Source: Massospora cicadina
Taxonomy: Eukaryota; Entomophthoromycota; Entomophthoromycetes; Entomophthorales; Entomophthoraceae
DNA: 64,000 bases
Reading direction: 5' to 3'
NCBI GenBank assembly: GCA_022478985.1
Contig: JAKSZP010013286.1
Coordinates: forward strand, 1-64,000
Position numbers and translations under genes: made by a program. Under the pieces are notes generated by a model, which worked only from the letters and a program-made list of their open reading frames with translations, did no database searches and was not told where the DNA came from. Within the stretch, counting starts at the first letter, position 1. Each line of letters starts with the position of its first letter. Positions 56,789 through 64,000 of this stretch are shown here, piece after piece.

Positions 56789-57366
56789 TGTAATGATCAA
56801 ATTCATCTCAATTGTTACATTTTGACTCAAATTTGGATTTTCTGAATCCAATTCAAATTCGTTAAAAAGGCTTTTGGTTTGGTCAGTTTTGGGCGCTGGG
56901 TTGTGCCTCATACAAATTGTAGATTAGGCTCATACAAGCCTAATTTGTGATTTGGGTGAGGCCCCTGAAGGGCAGCATTTATAAGGTGCGCCTGCCAATT
57001 CCAGAGCTCATTTTGGAATTTAAACCCTAGTTTTCCTTCCTGGGGAGCATTGTCAGTTGCTCCCCAGACAAGCTCTGTTCAGTGGGCCCTTTTTATCTTC
57101 AGAATAAAAATAAAGGTTGTTTTGGGGTTATCATACCTCGCTTAACTGTTGGTCTTTTTTGTATCCAGTTTTGAGGAGCATTTGCATGGTTGGGTTGGAC
57201 CACCCACTATTGGGACTTTTCAAAACCAACTCAATGTAGGGATGTTTGGCACTGTTGGTACCCCAAACCTCTCCCTACTTAAAGTTAGGCTGCTTTGATG
57301 CTGTTGCATGAGCCAAAGAATCATTTATATACAGCGGTTGGAAGCTGGGATTTTCTGATCATTACA
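56789..57366 (+). repeat. left LTR of element B
   Basis: It has a TATA-like TTTATAAGG at 56978-56986 and AATAAA at 57103-57108, both at conserved positions in the right LTR (TTTATAAGG 58339-58347). The order TATA, then polyadenylation signal on the plus strand sets the orientation. Confidence 0.75.
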
Positions 57367-58152
57367 TAATTCTGAAGTCAAATGTGTGCTGCACACCTCT
57401 GATCCCTAGTTTGGCTGACCTCAGTGGTCAATTAGTCTCAGTTATCAAGGAAACAGCACTGGTGGGATCTTGTGACTGGTGGACAACCCTAGACCTAAAG
57501 TGACCATTGGCTAAAAAATCCGGTGGGGCCTCATGCTCATCAGGGATTCAGTTGGCACTGAGGGGACCTGTCCCAGAAGGGCTTTCTCACCAACAGATGG
57601 TCTATCTGGAAAGTGGATGGCTGTCCAGCCACGCTGAACCATGCGCCCCTCTCATGTTTCTGTTGGAGAAAGTTCCTTCCTGGTTAGAATGGGAAGACCA
57701 TCGCCAACAGGAGCCGGTAAGGGGGGGGTGCAACACAGCCATGTGCTGGGAATGTGTCCTCATGCTGGGTGGGCTGATCCCCTCACCAACGGATGGTCCA
57801 CCCAGAAAGGGGATGGCCATCCAGCTGCATTGAACTGTGTGCCCCTCTCATGCTTCTGTTGGAGAAAGTGCCTTAATGGTCGGGATGGGAAGACCATCAC
57901 CACCAGGAGCCTGGGAGGGGGGCGCAACACAGACATGTGATGGGTGTGCATCCTCATGCCGGGTAGGCTGATTCTGGAACCCCTTGTCCCAATTTACCCT
58001 TGCCATTTGTCTTTTCCCCTTGAGGGGCTTGGAGTTTCTATGGGCTAGTTTTCCTGGAACTTGAGGTAACTCTCCCCAGGAATCCCTCATTGTGGCGTCC
58101 TTACGCTGTAGGGTCCCTCTTTGGGGAGGGGCCTTTCTCTAGTGGGGGGTAA
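57367..58152 (+). repeat. internal region of element B with a ~196-bp tandem duplication
   Basis: The segment from CTCACCAACAGATGG at 57586 is repeated from CTCACCAACGGATGG at 57782, ending near 57970. Each unit holds CCCCTCTCATG, TTCTGTTGGAGAAAGT and GGGAAGACCATC. Open frames here (57507-57833, 57641-57940 and opposite-strand ones) follow the repeat and show no protein motif, so I do not call genes. Confidence 0.7.
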
Positions 58153-58730
58153 TTTAACAATCGAGTTCATCTCAATTGTTGCATTTTGACTCAAATTCAG
58201 ATTTTCTGAATCTGAGTTTGATAGTTTAAAAGGCTTTTTGTTTGGTCAGTTTTGGGCCTGTGTTGTGCCTCACCTGAATTTCAGATTAGGCTCATACAAG
58301 CCTAATAAATGATTTAAAAGAGGCTCCAAAGGGCAGCCTTTATAAGGCGCACCCACCAATAACAAAGCTCACTTCAGAATTTTACCTCTAGCTTTTCTTC
58401 CTGGGGAGCATTGTCAGTTGCTCCCCAGACGAGCTCTGTTCAGAGGGCCCTTTTTATCTCCAGAATAAAATAAAGGTTGTTTTTGGGTTAGCATACCAGA
58501 CTTAACTGTTGGTCTTTTTTGGGTATCTGGTTTTGAAGAGCTCTTTCATGGTTGGGTCAGACCAACCATTAATGGGACTATGCATAACCAACTAGGTGTT
58601 GGGATGTTTGGCACTGTCAGTTCCACAAACCTCTCCCTTCTCGATGTTAGGCTGCTTTGGTGCTGTTGCCTGCGCAAAAAAATTATATATATTTAACGGT
58701 CATAAACTGGGATTTTCTGATCATTTAACA
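58153..58730 (+). repeat. right LTR of element B
   Basis: Same length as the left LTR (578 bp), with scattered substitutions. CTGGGGAGCATTGTCAGTTG, followed by CTCCCCAGAC, is conserved in both. Confidence 0.75.
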
Positions 58731-59517
58731 TTAAGCTAGTCGCAAATACAAACCCATAAAAATACATTTGCTCTAATTAATGATTAGATTCACCACTATA
58801 TTATATGTCACAGTATGCTTCTATAAAGGGATGAGCCAAACTAATAAGAAGGCAAGACCACGTACAAGCCCAGACAAAAGTTGCACAAAGCACCAGAAGG
58901 TTCATAACTTCAAAGTTTTTAAAGACTAGGAAGTGCACTAACTAGAAACAGGCATATACACAATAGAATGAGTTCTATTTGCCATTTTTCTATAACTAAA
59001 GACAGCCCCTCAGCATCTGCAGCCTCATTACTTTTGTCATAATAAAGATAAAAACGCAAAATACAATTTATTTGGGTTTATCTCAGCTTTATAAAAAATT
59101 TATAAGATATTAGGAGAAAATGCTGCTTACAAGGATATTTTCTCTTGAAGCCAATCATATGCCAAACAAGTGTTCTTTAATAAAACCTTACATAATAGAA
59201 ACTTTTTAGAGATTCAGATGTTGAAAAAGATCATGCTCTTTTTGAAATAAATTCAGACAAATTAATAGACAAAGGGTGTAGTAATTTTAAAGTCATTCTT
59301 TTTGAAATTATCTTGTAATGTTAATTCAACCAAAGTCATAGAATAAATGGTGTAATTTTATCATCCTGCATCGCCATCTTTTTATAATTGTTTTTAATCT
59401 TCTGAGATTTGTTGCCAATTGTTTTTTAAAAAAACTATATTGGTGATGGGTACCCAATTTTTCATATACATTTAAAATATGTGAGCAATGTTACGTCCAG
59501 AAAAAACTGGATTATAA
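58731..59517 (+). other. AT-rich interval
   Basis: I see no supported gene or repeat in this AT-rich stretch. It ends at the left TSD of the ORF1-only element O5. Confidence 0.45.
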
Positions 59518-59622
59518 ATCATCCCCCTCTAAAATTTTCTTTCCGCTTGACATCACTTTTAAGAAATTTTAAAAAACAAGTCAATTTTTCATCACCGCCT
59601 CACTGCATCAAATTCCCAATTT

Positions 59623-60709
59623 ATGTCCACGGATCCACCACTTGATGCCCTGTGTGGGTTAGCGGTGCTCCACCCACTAGCATTTACCACCCAGCGGGCC
59701 TCTGTGTGTGGACTGGATCATCCAGTCCACCAAATTATATGGCTGCTATGTCCCTCCAAGGGACTTAGCACTCCACCTTACATGGTTCCACCCAACCCAC
59801 CACATCCCTTAGCTCTACATCAATCTACTATCGCTTTTGCCTCTGTGTTAAGTACAGATGTCTCTTCCCATGTGCTGATAAAGTGATAACTGAGCTGGCA
59901 ACTGACACCTTCACACTGGAAGGATTTATAGACTTCCGCCCATAAAAAGGGATACTTTGATATAGGCTTCCCCACCAAAGAGGACGCAGCCACTGCAGCA
60001 GCTATGCCATTAATATACAAAAACATCCCTATTACTACCACCTGAACTTATCTCCCCAATGATACCACACTTATGGTGACCTTTGCAAACCTCCCCTCAC
60101 ACCTTCCCCCTAAAACACTTTATGAGGAGTTGATGTCAGGGCTGGCCACTTATGGCAAAGACCCCATCCTCCAATTCATTGTCCCAAGTGGTGCCGAGCG
60201 CCTAGTGGCACCTCAGGCAATGGCCACCATTACCCCCCACCAGCTGAAAATGGCCCAGCACATCCCACAACGTGCCTACATCCCATCTGCACCTGAAAAT
60301 TCCTTTGGGGCTCACATTGACAACAGTTGCACCGTTTACTCCCTCTTCCATGAATTGGACCATACCAAAAAGGCATGTCAATACAATTTAAACTCTGAGA
60401 ATACTGCCAGCCCACCATCTAGTACTAAAAAAAAAAAAGAATACTGCCAGCCCCACCCAGGAGGCCACACCAACAGCGTTCATGTGGGGATTTGGCTGCT
60501 TCCACTCCCCCAGATTGTGCGCTCAAAAAATCAGCAGCAAATTAGCAACCCAAATCAAAGCCGGACAATTTCCACCCAAGCCAAGCAAAGGGAGCAGATT
60601 TGTACCCATATACAATCCAAAATTTTCACGTCCTAAAACTTACCAAACCAAAGCCACCTATCACCAAATCAATCCCAGTCAATCAAAATCCCTGGTACTT
60701 ATTGGATGA
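59623..60709 (+). pseudogene. O5 ORF1 N-terminal, RRM-like and middle region
   Basis: The frame 59623-59886 starts MSTDPPLDALCG and is proline-rich. After a shift KKGYFDIGFPTKEDAATAAA and TTLMVTFANLPSHLPPKTLY (the frame 60073-60636) form the RRM-like block, with LFHELDHTKKACQY in place of a zinc knuckle (first Cys pair lost). At 60414 the 25-bp insertion plus 15-bp duplication (40 bp) shifts the frame. Removing them joins this frame to the one at 60482-60709 (FGCFHSPRLCAQKISSKLAT), which is evidently the original continuation. Confidence 0.72.
60414..60438 (+). mobile_element. ultrashort poly(A)-tailed insertion, 25 bp
   Basis: ACCATCTAGTACT plus A12 lies between perfect 15-bp copies of GAATACTGCCAGCCC (60399-60413 and 60439-60453). 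Only 13 non-A bases are present, the shortest example here. Confidence 0.9.
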
Positions 60710-61034
60710 AGTGACAGAATCTGGTGGAATTGTCCCACCTCTGGCTAAATCAATCAATTTAAAACCTTATATGAATTCAGAATTTTGATGCCCCACTCCC
60801 GCCCAAACAATATGTTCCCAAACCCAATGCTATTCCATACCAAAGTGACCACCAGCTTACCAAGGCCGCGGTGGCCTCGCCCAAAAATTGCCATCTTCAT
60901 GAAGCCATGAAATACTTTCACTGAATTTAAAATAGGGTTGCACCCCCTTATTCCCATCCTATTTTCCTCTTATTAAAAAAGAGGAATTCCAACGCCTCTA
61001 TGAAACTGCCACCACCTTCAAACATGTCGTTACT

Positions 61035-61346
61035 ATGGTAGATTTTTCCTCATCCACACATGTCATCAGAGCAAATATTGCGAAATTAGCCCAACTTCCT
61101 GATGACAGCATCCAAGTTGAACGCCATGTTACTGAGCTCATAGAGACTTTCAGCCATGCCCAAATTTTCAAGCTCAACGCCTATCTACTTCACCTCAACC
61201 AAATTCCTGCAGATGCTCCAGCTTCCATGCTATCAACATTGATCCTCTTTTTCAATGCTAAACCTGAGGAAGATGATGATTCGCCTGATACCTTCTCCCC
61301 CTCTGCCATGGTGGGAAAGCAAACTCGCCGGTGTGCCACTTGGTAG
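61035..61346 (+). pseudogene. O5 ORF1 C-terminal region
   Basis: A 103-residue frame with helical, amphipathic character (VIRANIAKLAQLPDDSIQVE; HVTELIETFSHAQIFKLNAY) and an acidic tail (KPEEDDDSPDTFSPSAMVGK). The related minus-strand copies have similar acidic/Ser-rich ends near 31170 and 19750. I do not recognise the domain; it is not the basic tail seen in the autonomous LINE ORF1s. Confidence 0.55.
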
Positions 61347-61732
61347 GTTGTTTTCTCGTTTTTGTGTGTTTCTCTGGTCATTTAGGGCAGCCAGTTCATG
61401 TTTTTGGTTGTTTTAGTTTTGGAGTTTCTGCTTTAGTATTGTCCATCCCCTGGTCAGCTTGCCTTGGTTAAATAAAAAAGACATCATCCCCCTCTAAGTT
61501 CAAGCCCTTAATTACTAAAAATTCTTTAGTTTTTAGAAATAATGGACGCTAACAGAAGCTGATTGCCAGATGGCTACTTCAATGCGGTATCTCATCTGTT
61601 TAACTAAAATAGAAATGATTAACCCTAAAAATCTTAGTTTTTGTGATGGTACCACCTTCTTTTTCTACTTCACCAGGATTCTTTGAACAAACAAGGCCTA
61701 GTTTTCAGCTACAGGCCCTCAAAGTTTCTTAA

Positions 61733-61996
61733 TCAGGAGACATGAAAAATATGGTAATCATAGGAACCTTTGAGTAATACAAACTCAAAAGTACATCTTT
61801 GATATGGAGAAGTACCTTGTAGAGGCCCAGGGATAGAGGACCCAATTTTACAAAACTCAACTGGGATGTAGTATGATTGAAATTGATGAGTGCCCTGGAA
61901 CCTTATGGTAAATACTAAGACTGAACTACCATTATTTATGAATTGAAACCTAAAACACCCATTATACCATTGGTATAGCCAACCAGAGTAATTCAT
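61733..61996 (-). pseudogene. possible gypsy-type integrase C-terminal relic
   Basis: The frame reads VLVFTIRFQGTHQFQSYYIP, then FCKIGSSIPGPLQGTSPYQR and DYHIFHVS. This resembles the end of Ty3/gypsy (Tf1/sushi type) integrases, with K-[IL]-GP-x-GP[FL] and the closing H-x-[VI]-FHVS. No other pol part was found nearby. It is an isolated relic. Confidence 0.4.
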
Positions 61997-63064
61997 TTTT
62001 ATTGGATGATAAGTACTTGAGGTTGGAAACTAATGACAATTAAAACCACTACTCATAAGATAGGTTAAATGGTGGCAGCTGGCGCAAAAGAGGAGACAGA
62101 GTTGTTTAAATGCCAAGTTTTTACCTTAAAAAACCTTTTACAAAGAGAGTTTATAAGACCTGGTAAAATGTCTGTGGAAATAAGCGATAGGTGTTAGAAA
62201 TAATCATAAAAGCGATGGAAGATTGCAGTGCTTTATAAAAGCAAGAATTAGGAGTGTAAGGTTGTATCCCATGACATAACCCTCATTCATTGGTGAGATT
62301 GCAAAGTAATTATAAGTGACACTATGGCCCATTCATCTTATATACCAGAGATCATGGCTGAAAATTGTAACCACATACTACTTAAAGTCAGAGATTTTAA
62401 TGTTAAAAGTATATAAAATGGTAGGAAAAAACTGGAATGATAATAAAACCTGTTTGGGGCTGCTATCTTATAACTTATATGATGATAAAAGGGGGTGCGT
62501 TGAAGCCAACCTATTTTTAACGTAGCAAGGTTTAATGTATTGACACTCTATATAATTTTTGTAAAAAACCTTGTATGGTTAAGTGATTTAAATCACTCCA
62601 GACATTAATTGTATAGCTGCCTATCAAAAATTCACATTTTTTGTGGCTTGATTGCTTTTGAATTCATACTTACAACAGGGCAAAATATGCACAGGTATAT
62701 AAGCACTAAAATAGTTATAGCTTTATGGAGACTGAATAAAACAATTTAAGCTTTTAAATAGGATAAGGTTTTAGTTTTTATTAAAAGTAAATTCTTCAAG
62801 TATTTCTTTATCTTGTCCAATATTTATATAGTTAAAGATATGTCAAATAAATTTCTAGTTCCTACAATAATTTTAGAATCAGAGCATTGTTGTTTTTCAT
62901 TAACTTGTATCATCACGACCTCTTGACCTCATTTCCATTGTTTGACCCCCCAATATATGCACTATGGGGTCTGAAATGTACTTAGTATTAGTTGGAAAAT
63001 TGCTTTATGGTGACAGTGGGATCTGCTGATCATCAGGACAACTAGTATAAAGACTGGTTGACCC
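61997..63064 (+). other. interval without recognisable genes
   Basis: AT-rich sequence. A 69-residue plus frame at 62316-62525 has no recognisable motif. The interval ends at the poly-T that marks the LINE-F 3' end. Confidence 0.4.
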
Positions 63065-63110
63065 TTTTTTTAGTACTAGATGGTCCCAACCCAAGGGGGA
63101 TTCATCGATG
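63065..63110 (-). repeat. 46-bp tail module (39 nt plus A7) of LINE-F
   Basis: On the minus strand it starts CATCGATG, includes TTGGGTTGGGACC, and ends ACCATCTAGTACT plus A7. Both the start (ATCGAT) and the end (TAGTACTA) contain short palindromes. All five ultrashort insertions are 3' portions of this module. Confidence 0.9.
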
Positions 63111-63119
63111 TTTATTGAA

Positions 63120-63971
63120 TTACGCCTGGGCTCCTAAGAGCCTGAGGCGAGGGAAGGGGAGGGAGGAGGCATCGAGAAAGGGAGGGGGGTTTGCGCGCCA
63201 GAGCCGTGCTGCAGTGACAACTGAGCGGGGGAGGGTTGGCGACATAGTGCAGACCTTCAGGGCCATCTCAAAGTGTACCTGAAAGTGGGTGATCATGTGT
63301 GGAAGGGTCCACACCTGCTGGTCAAAGGCAGCACAAAGGAAGGAGTTATGGATGGTCCAGATGGCTGTGGCATAGGCGAGGACACGGAGGGGTCGGTGGC
63401 AACCAGGCAATGTCTGCTCAAGCATGAGGTCTTGCACAGGGTGTCCAGACCAGGGCTGAGCATGGAGGAGCGCGCGGGCCTTTGGCCAAAATGCGGCGAC
63501 ATCAGGACAGGTGAAAAAACGATGGAGGTGGGAGTCAACATGCTCCACACAGTGGGGGCAGCTTCGGTGCTGGAAGGTAGGGCCAGTCCGGTCCCCTGTC
63601 CTGTATGAACAGTGGAGCACCCTCCATAAGGTGTTGGACACCTTTGCTGACAGGATGGGGTGATAGACGTCCTTCCACAATTCCTTAAGGTCAAATCTCA
63701 CGGAGGGAGGGAGGAGCTCAAGGAGTCTTGGGCGGATGGGAGGACGATCTTGGGGGTTGAGGCGAGTTGTGACAACTTGTCCATTGTGCACAATTGCATG
63801 GCGACGTGGGCTGAGGCCAGGGCCTTCCCTTCTGTATGGGAAGGCATGGTGGATCCGCGCGCCTACTCGTTTCAGGGCAAGGAGAGCCTGGTTCCAGTAG
63901 GGGGATGAGGATGGTTTTAGGCGATGGCCTGGGTGGTTTGTGAGCCACTCCCTAATGAGGTCAGAGATGCT
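63120..63971 (-). pseudogene. LINE-F ORF2 C-terminal region with zinc ribbon
   Basis: This is a long uninterrupted frame of about 284 codons from a TAG at 63972-63974 down to the TAA at 63120. It includes SISDLIREWLTNHPGHRLKP, then HAFPYRREGPGLSPRRHAIV, VSNTLWRVLHCSYRTGDRTG and the intact CCHC zf-RVT ribbon CPHCVEHVDSHLHRFFTC (C-x2-C-x8-H-x4-C), then FWPKARALLHAQPW and YATAIWTIHNSFLCAAFDQQ. It is the best preserved LINE sequence in the window. The upstream TAG is the only lesion seen; RT would lie beyond the window. Confidence 0.8.
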
Positions 63972-64000
63972 CTAGGAAGACCCAGAGCTGCTGACACTGA

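Larger units (their letters stand above)
56789..58730 (+). mobile_element. non-autonomous LTR element B
   Basis: Two 578-bp direct repeats flank 786 bp of non-coding internal sequence. The first LTR starts TGTAATGATCA and ends TGATCATTACA, an inverted terminal pair. The second starts TTTAACAATCGAG and ends TGATCATTTAACA. A purine run AGTGGGGGGTAA (58141-58152) sits directly before the second LTR, as a PPT should. No gag or pol. I could not establish a TSD or a PBS of the TGGTGCTCAC type, so the helper family may differ from gypsy-1 and -2. Confidence 0.72.
59533..61482 (+). mobile_element. ORF1-only LINE-like element O5, complete with TSD
   Basis: Perfect 15-bp copies of ATCATCCCCCTCTAA flank 1950 bp (59518-59532 and 61483-61497). 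The element holds ORF1-like sequence only and ends CCATCCCCTGGTCAGCTTGC, then CTTGGTTAAATAAAAAAG. This tail is almost the same as the 3' end of LINE-D (38286-38318). It has the structure of a half-LINE (as mammalian HAL1 has): ORF1 plus 3' tail, ORF2 supplied in trans. A later 25-bp insertion at 60414 disrupts it. Confidence 0.88.
63065..64000 (-). mobile_element. LINE-F 3' portion with distinct 3' tail, continues beyond window
   Basis: ORF2 C-terminal sequence stops with TAA at 63120-63122. Then follow only TTCAATAAA and the 39-nt tail plus A7 (63065-63110). The tail is unrelated to the CCATGGTCAGCC-type tail of the other LINEs in this window and is identical to the ultrashort insertions. 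The window ends before the 5' end, so no TSD can be seen. Confidence 0.85.

Noticed and set aside
57507..58090. Overlapping frames of about 100 residues on both strands
   Set aside because: They follow a tandem duplication in a non-coding LTR element and show no known motif.
56784..58735. TSD of LTR element B (CATTA on the left; CATTA overlaps the right LTR end)
   Set aside because: The match only works if the right LTR ends two bases early, so I do not claim it.
1..64000. Host protein-coding genes with introns
   Set aside because: No frame outside transposable elements shows a recognisable domain, and frames of 60-90 residues in AT-rich stretches are expected by chance.

Overview
This window looks like a repeat-dense intergenic or heterochromatic stretch of a eukaryotic nuclear genome. 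I find no host protein gene, rRNA or free-standing tRNA gene. Almost everything I can explain is retrotransposon: L1/Tx1-like LINEs with an RRM-like/zinc-knuckle ORF1 and an endonuclease-RT ORF2, Ty3/gypsy LTR elements, non-autonomous LTR elements, a tRNA-derived SINE, and elements carrying only ORF1. Stops and frameshifts break nearly all reading frames. The taxon cannot be fixed from the sequence. A fungus or another repeat-rich eukaryote is possible; the gypsy RT (MPQGLCNAPATFQRAMD type) and a primer-binding site unlike the usual initiator-Met one are the only clues.

Layout. An ORF1-only element (minus) lies at 1-1.6 kb. LINE-A (plus) runs from about 2.1 to 17.3 kb and is interrupted by a small non-autonomous LTR element (2747-5053) and by a complete gypsy element, gypsy-1 (5249-13220, minus, TSD TAGGG). 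From 17.3 to 22 kb there is AT-rich sequence with a decayed ORF1-only element. LINE-B (plus) is at 22.1-27.35 kb, a 3'-truncated LINE-C (minus) at 27.4-30.1 kb, a tRNA-derived SINE at 30.3-30.6 kb, and a second ORF1-only element bounded by a TSD at 30.99-32.9 kb. LINE-D (plus, 33.1-38.3 kb) abuts LINE-B' (minus, 38.3-43.6 kb) tail to tail. LINE-B' is an inverted, closely similar copy of LINE-B. LINE-E (plus) starts inside the RT at 43.57 kb, is split by gypsy-2 (45190-54105, minus, TSD AAGTC) and resumes to 54.93 kb. Then come a 3' fragment of an ORF1-only element (55.2 kb), a second non-autonomous LTR element (56789-58730), a complete ORF1-only element with a 15-bp TSD (59533-61482), and the 3' part of LINE-F (63065-64000, minus).

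The most striking signal is a family of ultrashort insertions (23-49 bp). They end in the same 3' core, ACCATCTAGTACT plus poly(A), and each is flanked by a perfect 13-15 bp target-site duplication. They occur at 13044, 17627, 30742, 30782 and 60414. The same 39-nt tail plus A7 forms the 3' end of LINE-F at 63065. One sits in one LTR of gypsy-1 while the partner LTR keeps the empty site. Two sit in tandem at one target and share the same TSD. One breaks the reading frame of an ORF1-only element. They are either extremely 5'-truncated LINE products or copies of a discrete ~39-nt module that the LINE machinery mobilises.

A second theme is parasitism by shared ends. The SINE, the ORF1-only elements and the LINEs carry related 3' tails. 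The non-autonomous LTR element shares its primer-binding site with both gypsy elements and its polypurine tract with gypsy-2.
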